The position numbers and the translations under genes are program-made. From Candidatus Sabulitectum sp. (GTDB taxonomy: Bacteria; Fermentibacterota; Fermentibacteria; Fermentibacterales; JCC-6), in NCBI GenBank assembly GCA_023139045.1, contig JAGLOJ010000044.1:87274-133555 (forward strand): DNA of 46,282 bases, written 5' to 3'. The notes under the pieces were generated by a model. The model saw only the letters and a list, made by a program, of their open reading frames with translations. It was not told the origin of the DNA and ran no database searches. How positions within the stretch are numbered: position 1 is the stretch's first letter; each line of letters opens with the position of its first letter. Of this stretch, positions 1 through 8,379 are shown piece by piece.

Positions 1-9
1 TGCAACAGC

Positions 10-27
10 AGGCGAAAGCTTTCGCCT
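10..27. terminator. 18-bp perfect palindrome, possible transcript end of the MBX operon
   Basis: AGGCGAAAGCTTTCGCCT reads the same on both strands and would fold into a hairpin. It lies about 125 bases past the operon's last stop codon. There is no U-tract on the minus strand, so a classical intrinsic terminator is unproven; it may belong to the neighbouring repeat. Confidence 0.35.
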
Positions 28-129
28 CCGCCTGCTATCGCCGCGGGAGTGCTCAGTTGCTTGTCCCGTTACTTCCGCCTGCTATCGCCGCGGGAGTGCT
101 CAGTTGCTTGTCCCGTTACTTCCGCCTGT
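27..129. repeat. 47-bp direct tandem repeat, 2.2 copies
   Basis: A 47-base unit beginning TCCGCCTGCTATCGCC occurs at 27-73 and again without mismatch at 74-120; a third copy starts at 121 and diverges after about 8 bases. It lies just downstream of the last gene of the minus-strand MBX operon, which stops at 153. I do not recognise the family. Confidence 0.9.
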
Positions 130-152
130 TGTTCTGTCGGTTCAGGCTGGTG

Positions 153-1922
153 TTACTTCAACCTGTTTATTATTCCCTGTACAGCCCTCAGTCCATCAGC
201 GATGGCTGTGATCACATCTCCCTCTCCGGGGGTTATGTCTCCACCGGCAAAGAGGTTTTTGTAACCTGTGTACTGGTGGTTATCAACGATGATCCTACCC
301 CATTTAATCTCCATTTCCTTCTGCATTGCTTCAGAAATGAATTCAATGTCGGAGGTCTGACCGATGGCGGAGAAGAGGATGTCCGCGTCTACTGTGTGCT
401 CAACATCATCCCTGGGCCTGGGAAGAGGTCTTCCGCCCTCGGGATTGTCCACCATTACGGCTTCGTGATAGAAGTACCTGATTCCTGTTTTCGTCTTTTC
501 AATCCTGATAGGAATTGTTTTCGGTCTGAAATCAATGGTCTCTTCCATGGCCTCGTGAATCTCTTCATCATCAGCTGGCATATCCTCGATGCGCCTTCTG
601 TAGGAGAGAACAACATCGGCACCAAGCCTGACGCATGTTCTGGCGGTATCCATGGCAACATTTCCGCCACCGATTACAATGATCTTCCTGCCTGTGAGTT
701 TCTCTCCCTTTTCAGGAGATTTCATGAGGAAGTCAAACGCCGGCTTCACTTCCGGAATGTCCTCGCCCTCGATTCTTGCATCGGATGGTTTCTGAAGACC
801 AACGGCAAGGTAGACTGCGTCAAACCTGCCTTCGAGCTCTGTAAGAAGCTTACTGTCTATGTCTTTGTTGTAGTTGAAGATCACACCGGCCTGCTCAAAG
901 ACTTCCATCTGCCTGCTGATGCCTTTTGCGGGAAGCCTGTACTCGGGGATCGCGTACCATGCAACGCCGCCACCCTCTTCAAGCCTGTCATAAACATGAA
1001 CTTCGAACCCCTTGCGGGAAAGGTAGTAGGCGGCACTGAGCCCGGAGGGTCCGGCGCCGACAACTGCAACCTTTTTCCCGTTGGGTTCACCGGGCTGTGC
1101 ATCAAGTGCCAGTACATCTGCCAGAGACTCAAACTGTTCGCAGGCAAATCGCTTGAGCCATCTGATGGCAATTGACTCACCCTGATAACCCATGGCGCAT
1201 ACGGTCTCGCACTCACGAGTGCAGACCTTTCCGCACATCTCGGGAAGAGGGTTGTTGTCGTAGAACAGTTTTACCGCGTCAACAAATCTGCCTTCAGCGA
1301 TTGCTTTCAGGTAATCCGGTATGTGCATGTGGGCCGGACATGCGCTGATGCACAGGCCGCACTGAATGCACCTGGAGGCTTCATCCATTGCCTGTTGAAC
1401 CGTATAACCCTTGACAACTTCATCGAAATTTTCGATTCTTTTCTCGGGAGTTTCTATCTCCATCTCTTCTCTGGGTGACCCGGCCCAGCCCAGAACATCA
1501 TTGTCCTGCCTGAAACCTTTTTCTTCATTGTCCCATGATTTCTTATCAACACCGGGTGTGTACCGGCAACTGCCGGGATCCTCGGTGGTCCAGCTGTATT
1601 TGTTTGTAAGACCAAGAGATCCGGTGGAACAGACATCAATACAGAGACCGCACCAGCAGCACCTGCCGTAGTCCACCTTTGGTCTGAGACCGGAGTCTCC
1701 CTGGGTGGGTTCAACACCCTCTACCTTCACCATGTCGATTGCTTTGTTCTCGCATATTGTTTCGCATCTGCCGCAGCCGATGCATTTTTCAGTGTCGTTT
1801 ATGTGGAATCCGCGATATCTGTCGGCACCGGGATTCTGCTGTTTGGGATACGGGATAGTATCAACTTTCTTCACCGCCCTGGACCAGGCAAGGAATGGAG
1901 AGATTACATCTGTAAATTTCAT
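153..1922 (-). CDS. NuoI-like ferredoxin fused to GltD-type FAD/NAD(P)H oxidoreductase (MbxN-GltD)
   Basis: Predicted cytoplasmic electron-input or -output subunit of the MBX-type complex, 589 aa. Residues about 40-100 hold two NuoI-type [4Fe-4S] motifs (C47, C50, C53, C57 and C88, C91, C94, C98). A glutamate-synthase beta-like module follows: a Cys-rich N-terminal segment (C185, C188, C191, C195 and C230, C234, C238, C242), an FAD Rossmann motif VAVVGAGPSG near 285, and an NAD(P)H motif VIGGGNVAMD further on. The chosen ATG lies 5 bases after the NuoD-like stop with an AAAGG upstream; an in-frame ATG 10 codons earlier would overlap that gene. It is last in the operon. In archaeal MBX/MBH the equivalent MbxN is a small ferredoxin without the flavoprotein, so the fusion suggests NAD(P)H as an additional partner. 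Direction and NADH/NADPH preference cannot be read from sequence. Confidence 0.85.
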   Translation of the reverse strand: MKFTDVISPFLAWSRAVKKVDTIPYPKQQNPGADRYRGFHINDTEKCIGCGRCETICENKAIDMVKVEGVEPTQGDSGLRPKVDYGRCCWCGLCIDVCSTGSLGLTNKYSWTTEDPGSCRYTPGVDKKSWDNEEKGFRQDNDVLGWAGSPREEMEIETPEKRIENFDEVVKGYTVQQAMDEASRCIQCGLCISACPAHMHIPDYLKAIAEGRFVDAVKLFYDNNPLPEMCGKVCTRECETVCAMGYQGESIAIRWLKRFACEQFESLADVLALDAQPGEPNGKKVAVVGAGPSGLSAAYYLSRKGFEVHVYDRLEEGGGVAWYAIPEYRLPAKGISRQMEVFEQAGVIFNYNKDIDSKLLTELEGRFDAVYLAVGLQKPSDARIEGEDIPEVKPAFDFLMKSPEKGEKLTGRKIIVIGGGNVAMDTARTCVRLGADVVLSYRRRIEDMPADDEEIHEAMEETIDFRPKTIPIRIEKTKTGIRYFYHEAVMVDNPEGGRPLPRPRDDVEHTVDADILFSAIGQTSDIEFISEAMQKEMEIKWGRIIVDNHQYTGYKNLFAGGDITPGEGDVITAIADGLRAVQGIINRLK

Positions 1923-1927
1923 TGCGC

Positions 1928-3058
1928 CTACCTTTCTATCTCTGGCGGACATGTGGTAAGACTTACCATGATGTTTGAAACATCGGCGATATTGGCCCCG
2001 ACAAGCATTCTCTCAAGCAGAGGAACCGCATGAACATAGGAAGGGCCTCTTACATGCACTCGTCTCGGTTTCAGAGAACCGTCACTTACCACATAGTAAC
2101 CGTACTCGCCTCTGGATGATTCCACTCTGGAGTAATACTCTCCCGCGGGGACTCGCCACTCGGTAAGGTTGGGCAGCTTTGTAGCGACAGGCCCCTGCGG
2201 CATTCCATCAAGAATCTGCCTTATGAGAGACATGCTCAGGTCTATTTCTCTTCTTCTGACCATTGCTCTTGAGAAAATATCGTTACCGGTCTCAGTAACA
2301 ACATCGAAATCAAGTTTGTTATAAATTTCATACGGCGCGTCTTTTCTGACATCTCTGACTGATCCGCTGCCTCTTGCCACCGGGCCGACAAGACCGTACT
2401 CCTCAATCCATTCCGGTTTCACAACACCAACATTCTTTGTGCGCATTTTGAAAACAGCGTTGTTCAGTACGAGACGGTCCAGCTCAGGAAGCCTTTCCTC
2501 AATCTTCTTCAGAACTTCGAGAACGCGGTTCTCAAATCCCGGAGGGAGATCCCGCCTTACACCACCGGGTTGAATGTAGATGTGATAGATTCTTGCGCCG
2601 GAGAGCTCTTCAAACAGATCAAGGACGAAATCTCTGAAGGTGATGCCCCACATGGCACCGGTGCCCAGCCCCAAAGTACCCGCCTGACCACCGAAAGCCA
2701 TGAGGTTAACTGCAAACCGCGCCAGCTCAAGAACAAGGGTTCTGATCCACTGTGCTCTCTCGGGTACTTCTATTCCGGCCAGTTCTTCTATCGCAAGAGC
2801 ATAGCATTCCTCATTGATGTCCGGTTCGGGAACACATATCCTTGAGACAAGGGGGAAGTTCTGTATCCAGAGTCTCTTCTCCATGAGCTTCTCGAATCCC
2901 CTGTGAAGATATCCGACATGGGTTATGGCTTTGGTTATCTGATCTCCGTCAAACCACATTTCGATACTCATATTGCCGGTTACACCGGGATGCTGAGGGC
3001 CGAAGAAAAGATGGGTGGTCTTCTTCGGGTCTGTTGCCGGATCGGAATTAACACCCAT
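1928..3058 (-). CDS. mbxL: NuoD/hydrogenase-large-subunit-like protein lacking NiFe ligands (MbxL)
   Basis: Homologue of the 49-kDa subunit of complex I and of group 4 NiFe-hydrogenase large subunits, 376 aa, about family length. The N-terminal GPQHPGVTG and GYLHRGFEKL are typical NuoD motifs. At the two positions where hydrogenases carry CxxC nickel ligands this protein has C75-V-P-E78 and C370-P-P-E373, so each motif keeps one cysteine and has Glu in place of the second. A NiFe centre is therefore unlikely, as in MBX/MBS complexes. It sits between the NuoC-like gene (stop abuts its start) and the ferredoxin-GltD fusion. Expected in the peripheral arm with the NuoB-like subunit, forming the cavity beside the terminal FeS cluster. 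Confidence 0.88.
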   Translation of the reverse strand: MGVNSDPATDPKKTTHLFFGPQHPGVTGNMSIEMWFDGDQITKAITHVGYLHRGFEKLMEKRLWIQNFPLVSRICVPEPDINEECYALAIEELAGIEVPERAQWIRTLVLELARFAVNLMAFGGQAGTLGLGTGAMWGITFRDFVLDLFEELSGARIYHIYIQPGGVRRDLPPGFENRVLEVLKKIEERLPELDRLVLNNAVFKMRTKNVGVVKPEWIEEYGLVGPVARGSGSVRDVRKDAPYEIYNKLDFDVVTETGNDIFSRAMVRRREIDLSMSLIRQILDGMPQGPVATKLPNLTEWRVPAGEYYSRVESSRGEYGYYVVSDGSLKPRRVHVRGPSYVHAVPLLERMLVGANIADVSNIMVSLTTCPPEIER

Positions 3059-3621
3059 TACTTATCCTCCTTTCTCTTGCGTCCCATGGGGGTATTCCAC
3101 TCTCCCACGATGTCTCCAACGTATTGTCTCGGATCCAGGTGCTCCCGTGGCTGTCTTTCTCCAAACACTCTCATGGAATACTCTTCAGTTTCGAAATCTC
3201 TTCGCATTGGAGGCATGTCTTTCCAGCCTTCCAGAAGGAAGTCCTCTCCCTCTCTCGGATTACCGGGGAAACTGATTCCGAACATTTCAAAGATCTCCCG
3301 CTCAAAGGTACTTGCCGTGGGCCACATCTGGCTCAGGGATGGCACAATGCAGTTTTCTCTGGGGTAATCGGCACTGATGAGCAGAACGAAGCATGCACCC
3401 TGGTTTTCCAGAATCCAGGTCATCTGAAAAACATCATCCTCAAGTCTGTCCACGGTACTGATAAGTTGAAGAGTGGTAAAACCCAAACAGGTTCTGGCCA
3501 TAAGAACAGCATCAACAACTGAGGCCTTGGCCACTTTGACATGGAGGTAGTTGTGCTGCTCCCGGACAAGTTTCAGCAAGGGGAAACGGATATCCAGTTC
3601 TTTTTTTACTTTGTCAATCAT
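3058..3621 (-). CDS. mbxK: NuoC-like 30-kDa subunit (MbxK)
   Basis: Structural subunit of the peripheral arm, 187 aa, with no cofactor motif expected. The C-terminal half carries the complex I 30-kDa signature region WPTASTFEREIFEMFGI followed by PGNPR. The start is an ATG with AAGGGG upstream; the stop codon of the NuoB-like gene falls inside this ribosome-binding site, so the two are probably translationally coupled. The stop overlaps the start of mbxL by one base. Nothing unusual in the sequence. Confidence 0.88.
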   Translation of the reverse strand: MIDKVKKELDIRFPLLKLVREQHNYLHVKVAKASVVDAVLMARTCLGFTTLQLISTVDRLEDDVFQMTWILENQGACFVLLISADYPRENCIVPSLSQMWPTASTFEREIFEMFGISFPGNPREGEDFLLEGWKDMPPMRRDFETEEYSMRVFGERQPREHLDPRQYVGDIVGEWNTPMGRKRKEDK

Positions 3622-3632
3622 ATTTTCACCCC

Positions 3633-4196
3633 TTACCAGTTGTAATCAGGAAGATCCCAGTCGGTGATGATCTTCTTCTGGTTTTCCCGGTAGTAATCCA
3701 GGTTTTCTTTGTAATGCTTCCAACCCTGTGCCCTGCCGTCTTTGATCTTCTGCATCAGAAGGCTGAAGCCATCTATGACAGCCTCGGGTCTTGGCATGCA
3801 GCCCATGACATACACATCCACCGGCAGGTACTTGTCCAGCACATTGAGGGTGTTGTATGAATCGAAATACATTCCTCCGTTAATGGTGCATGATCCAAGT
3901 GCGATAATGTACTTGGGATCCTGTATCTGTTCATAAACCCTGATCACTCTCTTCAGGGTTTTTGTGGCAAGGTATCCGGATATTATCAGAACATCCGCCT
4001 GCCTTGGTGTGGGCCGCATGGCGATTCCAAACCGTTCCATGTCGAATCTTGATGTGTAAAGGGGTCTCAGCTCGATGGCTCCGCAACCTGTGCCGTATGC
4101 GGTAACCCAGAGGCTGTTGGCCCTTGCCATGTTAGTGATCTTCTTCAGGAACTCTTTTTTATTTCCCGGTTTCTCCGGGCGCTGGTTACAGTACAT
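3633..4196 (-). CDS. mbxJ: NuoB-like small subunit with three canonical cluster cysteines (MbxJ)
   Basis: Subunit carrying the terminal (N2/proximal) [4Fe-4S] cluster at the interface with the NuoD-like subunit, 187 aa. Complex I has a tandem Cys-Cys here; this protein reads TGCGAIE, with C38 kept and the second position Gly39. The two other ligands are C103 (LGSC) and C133 (MGCMPRPEA). A fourth cysteine, C3, lies far away at the N-terminus. Three canonical ligands with one open iron site is the arrangement I recall being described for the MBS sulfane reductase. The start is ATG at 4196, five bases after GGAGG; a TTG one codon earlier is less well placed. Confidence 0.87.
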   Translation of the reverse strand: MYCNQRPEKPGNKKEFLKKITNMARANSLWVTAYGTGCGAIELRPLYTSRFDMERFGIAMRPTPRQADVLIISGYLATKTLKRVIRVYEQIQDPKYIIALGSCTINGGMYFDSYNTLNVLDKYLPVDVYVMGCMPRPEAVIDGFSLLMQKIKDGRAQGWKHYKENLDYYRENQKKIITDWDLPDYNW

Positions 4197-4205
4197 CAAA
4201 GCCTC

Positions 4206-5108
4206 CTAAAGCATCACGCGGACAAGGTCCACGAGGGCCAGGGTAGTAGGAACAAACCAGAGGAATCTGATGCTCTGTTCCGTTCTGAATCTTGGGAACA
4301 CCGAACTGACCACCACCGGATACATGTAGAGAAGGAAAGTTTTCACCAGAAGACTCAGCCAGCTTGAAGCTCCTCCGAACAGAAGGCCAACAAAGAGCAG
4401 AAGCTTGGCTACTCCGAAAAGAGCCCTGCCGCTGAACATGAAAGAGAGCATTCTGCTGCTGTACTCTGTAGGAGGGCCTATCGGTATTTCCTGCGGGGCA
4501 AGCACTATGCCAAACGGATACGCCATCTGCATTGGAAGAAACGCGATCAGCATACCCGCCGAGGCAAAGGGAAAGCGGAAGATGTTCCAGCTTGTTATAC
4601 CCGCCTGCTGCGCAGCCACGATCCCCTCCACTCTGAAAGTGTGCAGACCAACTGCAATGGCCACCACTGCAATGGAGAATGACAGTTCATAGGCGGACAT
4701 CTGGGCAAGTCCCCTGCTTACTGCAATTACCGCATAAGGATGACCGGAATTGCCGGCACCGAGAGCCATACCAAGGCAGCCGAAGAACATGATGTAGATC
4801 AGAAGGAAAACATCACCGGCAAAGGACATGTTGCAGGTGATGTTCTGTCCGATAACCAGGGGAACCATGAGCAGCACGCAGATCGCGCCTGTTATCCGAA
4901 ACATTGGCGCCATCCAGAACATACCTCCATGATGAATTGAGGATGTCTTTCTGAACAGCTTCCAGATATCAATAAAATTCTGAGTAACCCTTGGTCCTAT
5001 TCTGCCGTGGACTCTTGCTGTAACGCTTCTGGAAATACCACCCAGAAGAAGGCCCCATGCAAGAGCCCCAACTATGGTCAGTGCAATAGAGGTGAAGTTA
5101 GTCAACAT
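4206..5108 (-). CDS. mbxM: NuoH-like membrane subunit (MbxM)
   Basis: Membrane subunit linking the peripheral FeS arm to the antiporter-like subunits, 300 aa, with about eight hydrophobic segments. The charged loop SRSVTARVHGRIGPR near residues 26-40 is the conserved RxxGRxGPR region of the NuoH/HycD/MbhM family, and PFGIVLAPQEIPIGPPTEYS near 200 corresponds to the conserved acidic cytoplasmic loop. The ATG overlaps the stop codon of the 973-aa antiporter gene by one base (TAATG), with GGAGGG upstream. Expected to carry part of the proton or sodium path. Confidence 0.88.
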   Translation of the reverse strand: MLTNFTSIALTIVGALAWGLLLGGISRSVTARVHGRIGPRVTQNFIDIWKLFRKTSSIHHGGMFWMAPMFRITGAICVLLMVPLVIGQNITCNMSFAGDVFLLIYIMFFGCLGMALGAGNSGHPYAVIAVSRGLAQMSAYELSFSIAVVAIAVGLHTFRVEGIVAAQQAGITSWNIFRFPFASAGMLIAFLPMQMAYPFGIVLAPQEIPIGPPTEYSSRMLSFMFSGRALFGVAKLLLFVGLLFGGASSWLSLLVKTFLLYMYPVVVSSVFPRFRTEQSIRFLWFVPTTLALVDLVRVML

Positions 5109-8029
5109 TACATCCCTCCGTTCAGGAAGACGAATAGAAGCAGGAGGAAAAGCAGTGAGTGAGCCAGATATGTTCTGCCGTCACCGGTAAACATGGCTCT
5201 CACGCCATCTCCAAGCATGTTGAATGTTTTCGCAGCTCCATTGAAGATTTTTTCCGCATGTATTTTCGGAAGGAACGACAGGGCCCTCCTGTAAGGTCTG
5301 AAAAAGTTATTGGAGTAGTGAACCTCGTCTGCCGACGGAGGCATCTCCCCCGCAAACCCCATATCAAGCTGCCCGACATATTTCGGTTTGTGCCCCGATA
5401 TCCAGTAGAACACAAAGGCAAATCCGAAAAATCCCATAACCATCAGCCCTACCATCCAGGCGTTCCATGTTCCCATGGTTGTTAGAACCATATCTCCCTG
5501 GATAACCGGTGCCAGCCCGGAAAGACCGGGAATTGCCTCAAGAGCAGGAACAAGAATATTGAGAAGAAGTGTGGGTTTGAATCCAAGAGCCATTATAGCC
5601 ATTGCCAGAATTGCCTGTGGAATAAGAAGAGGAAGCGGCGCCTCCTTTGTGTGGGCATTCTTCGGTGAAAGCTGCCCCAGGAAAACCCCGTGAAGAAGTC
5701 GGAAGGAGTAGAGGAATGCAACAACCGAGGCAAACATTCCCACTATAAGCACCGGAAGCCACCCTGCCTCAACAAGTCCATTGTAGAGAAGCCATTTACC
5801 GCCGAAGCCCGCAAGAGGTGGAACGCTGGCAAAGGAAATTACCGCAATCAGGGTGAAGGCAAAGGTCCATGGCATCTTCTTCACCAGCCCACCAAGATTG
5901 TTGAATTCTGATGTGCCTGTTCTGTACACAACACCGGCAGCTCCAAGGAAGAGAGCCATCTTGAATATCAGATGATGGATGGTGTGGTAGAAGGCAGCAG
6001 TCCAACCGAGAATACTGGCAAGACCAAGCCCCATCAGCACAAATCCAAGCTGGGAAACACTGGCGTAGGCAAGCATTTTCCTGTAATCGGGCGCAAGCGC
6101 CGCAAGCGTGGCAGCGCCCAGGGCTGTGAGAGCTCCCATCCAGGCCAGTACTCTTCCCCACGGAAGGGCTCCGCCTGTGGCATTAAGTGCTACTGCAACC
6201 AGAAGAAGAACCGCAGCCTTTGAAGCCGTTCCCGAAAGGAAAGCCGGCATCGTTCCCGGTGCAACCGGATAGGCCCTGATATTCCAGAGATGCGTTCCAA
6301 ACTGACCCATTTTCACGAGTGCGGCAATTGTTAGAAGAAGTGCCGGCAATCCGGCAATCACGAAACTGCCTTTGGAGAGAAGAATTCCCGCAAGAAGCAG
6401 ATAACCGGAAAGAGAGGCAAAGACCGCGTACCAGAAAGTACCCTTTTTAGCCCCGACACCCTTGCTGACCCCGATAACTGCCGCAAAAGCAGATATTTCC
6501 CAGAGCAGAAAGAAGGTAATGCCATTACCTGCCGCCGGAAGAATTGTGAGTGCGGCACCGGAGATAAGCAGCCAGAACCAGTAGTTCTTTTCTCTACCGA
6601 TCCTGTTGAATACACCGGGCAGACAAAGAAGAGTTCCTATTGCAAACAGCCCATGGAAGATGTTTCTGAGGCCGGGTGATGCGATTATGGAGCCCGAAAA
6701 ATCCAGTGCCCCCCAGGACATCCTTGTGATCCAGATACCCGCGACCAGCATAAGAAGAACTGCTGCCACGGCTGAGGGTTTGGATGAACTCTTCTCGTTG
6801 GTTTTCTCTGACCGTTCACTCCAGAATCGGAACAGATAAACAGCCTCGAGGAAAAGACCTGTGAGCACTGCATAGAAAATCACCGGGAATGAAGAGGCAA
6901 GATGTGCCAGGAAGTCAAACTTCGCCCAGAAAACAGGCAGCGGAGGTATTCCTGCCAGAAGCAGTATTGGAACAAGGAAAAGTATCGTGCCAAAACCACT
7001 CCACTTGTCTTTTCTTTCGGGATTGCCAAGCATGAACAGGCTGAACTTCGCTATTGATGAGAACACCATAAGCACTACCACTATCTGAGTGTAGAAAGCA
7101 CCTGTTGTTGTGCCTGCTGCTACAAGAAGCAGTGAAGCATAAGCAGATGTGGAATAGCCCATTATTCTGCCGGAACTTGATGCCCGGAGGCCCGCAAGTT
7201 GACTGAAAACCAGCCCAGCAGCACCAATCCATGCGTAGATAATCGGGTTCCCTATGGGCAGAAGGGGTAGAACCTTTGCCGCCCACAGAAGCACTGCAAG
7301 GCTCCAGGTTGCGCTGTAAAGACCTGCAACGATAGAACTGGTTCCCTGGTAGAAATCCAGCCCCCATCCGGTAAGTGGAAAGGCCTTGATCTCTGTAACA
7401 ATCACTGTAAGCAACAGAATTGTCACAAGAATTGCCGAACCGCCGGTGAGAGTGCCCAGTGCCTCAAGTGTAAGCATACCGGTTGACCGGTAGAGTGCTG
7501 CCACCGCAAGAAGGTAGAGGATCGTTACCAGCCCTGAAACCAGTGCCGCCTTGATTGCGGCTTCCCACCGGCTGCCGCACTTGCAGGCTGCAGTGAGACC
7601 AATTGTAATAATCGATCCTATTTCAAGGAAGACAAAGGAATTGAAAATATCAGTTGCGAACAGCAGACCCAGTGATGCTGTGAGCAGACCAAGAACCAGA
7701 GGCTGGCTCCTGGGTGTTGTCAGGGCAAACCTGTGAAGGGAGAAAATAGTGGCAGCGTACATGGCTATGGCAGCCAGTATGCCGCCTGCTGTTATCTCCA
7801 GATTGATACTCAGCGGAGGAGTACCAACTCCGGTACTGAGAATCACAGAGTTTGACAGATCATTAAGGTTCCAGGCATCGAGCTGGATCGACAGCATTAC
7901 AGCCGCCGCCAGGCCGGCAGTAAGAAGAATATAGCTTACTGCCCGGGATGCTTTAGGGCTCTTTCCCGGCAGCCATGCGTTAATAAAGGCTCCCAGAAGA
8001 GGCAGGAATACAGCCAGTGCTTTTACCAT
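5108..8029 (-). CDS. mbxH: Double antiporter-like subunit, MbxH-MbxH' fusion
   Basis: A 973-aa polytopic membrane protein made of two NuoL/MrpD-type ion-translocating modules in one chain. The first (about 1-405) has E136 in VFLEIGS and K215 in TEIKAFPL; the second (about 455-830) has E511 in LLWEISA, K573 in LVKMGQF, and the HHLIFK segment with K690. These match the membrane-embedded Glu/Lys pairs that drive transport in NuoL, NuoM and MrpD. A Lys/Ser-rich linker (about 404-420) joins the modules, and a C-terminal extension ends in a last membrane segment. In Pyrococcus MBX/MBS the two modules are, as I recall, separate genes H and H'. The start overlaps the mrpC-like stop by 7 bases. Confidence 0.88.
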   Translation of the reverse strand: MVKALAVFLPLLGAFINAWLPGKSPKASRAVSYILLTAGLAAAVMLSIQLDAWNLNDLSNSVILSTGVGTPPLSINLEITAGGILAAIAMYAATIFSLHRFALTTPRSQPLVLGLLTASLGLLFATDIFNSFVFLEIGSIITIGLTAACKCGSRWEAAIKAALVSGLVTILYLLAVAALYRSTGMLTLEALGTLTGGSAILVTILLLTVIVTEIKAFPLTGWGLDFYQGTSSIVAGLYSATWSLAVLLWAAKVLPLLPIGNPIIYAWIGAAGLVFSQLAGLRASSSGRIMGYSTSAYASLLLVAAGTTTGAFYTQIVVVLMVFSSIAKFSLFMLGNPERKDKWSGFGTILFLVPILLLAGIPPLPVFWAKFDFLAHLASSFPVIFYAVLTGLFLEAVYLFRFWSERSEKTNEKSSSKPSAVAAVLLMLVAGIWITRMSWGALDFSGSIIASPGLRNIFHGLFAIGTLLCLPGVFNRIGREKNYWFWLLISGAALTILPAAGNGITFFLLWEISAFAAVIGVSKGVGAKKGTFWYAVFASLSGYLLLAGILLSKGSFVIAGLPALLLTIAALVKMGQFGTHLWNIRAYPVAPGTMPAFLSGTASKAAVLLLVAVALNATGGALPWGRVLAWMGALTALGAATLAALAPDYRKMLAYASVSQLGFVLMGLGLASILGWTAAFYHTIHHLIFKMALFLGAAGVVYRTGTSEFNNLGGLVKKMPWTFAFTLIAVISFASVPPLAGFGGKWLLYNGLVEAGWLPVLIVGMFASVVAFLYSFRLLHGVFLGQLSPKNAHTKEAPLPLLIPQAILAMAIMALGFKPTLLLNILVPALEAIPGLSGLAPVIQGDMVLTTMGTWNAWMVGLMVMGFFGFAFVFYWISGHKPKYVGQLDMGFAGEMPPSADEVHYSNNFFRPYRRALSFLPKIHAEKIFNGAAKTFNMLGDGVRAMFTGDGRTYLAHSLLFLLLLFVFLNGGM

Positions 8030-8379
8030 CTCAGCTCCTTCATACGGCGAACATCGGCAGAGCCGGATTTGCGCGCAGCCAGCACACCAACCACAACAAA
8101 GAGAGCAGCCACTGCCACTCCGATCACTATGGAAGTAAGTACAAGCGCCTGTGGAAGAGGATCAACCATGGAGGTTACAGATGAATCTACAATTGGTGCC
8201 GAGCGTCCCGGAAGGAAACCGCTCCATACAAGAATCAGGTTTACTCCTGTGTCTGCAAGAGTAAAGGCAAGGGCAATACGAAGAATGTTCTTTTTTGTAA
8301 GAACTCCCCATATGCCTATTAGCACAAGTCCAAGGGCTGTTACAGCCAGGGACCAGTAGAACATCGTCTCAGCGGTCAT
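8023..8379 (-). CDS. mrpC: MrpC/NuoK-like membrane subunit (MbxG)
   Basis: Small three-helix membrane protein, 118 aa, of the MnhC/MrpC/NuoK family. The central segment LRIALAFTLADTGVNLILV and the later segment LPQALVLTSIVIGVAVAALF match MrpC, including the PLPQALVLTAIVI-type motif typical of the family. It overlaps the preceding MbhE-MrpB gene by 4 bases (ATGA) and the following antiporter gene by 7, as expected for a translationally coupled membrane operon. It should sit between MrpB and the first antiporter module in the sodium/proton-translocating part. Confidence 0.88.
   Translation of the reverse strand: MTAETMFYWSLAVTALGLVLIGIWGVLTKKNILRIALAFTLADTGVNLILVWSGFLPGRSAPIVDSSVTSMVDPLPQALVLTSIVIGVAVAALFVVVGVLAARKSGSADVRRMKELRW

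Noticed and set aside
57-1175. 372-codon plus-strand open frame opposite the ferredoxin-GltD gene
   Set aside because: It is antisense to a gene with unmistakable FAD and FeS motifs, has no family resemblance and no ribosome-binding site.
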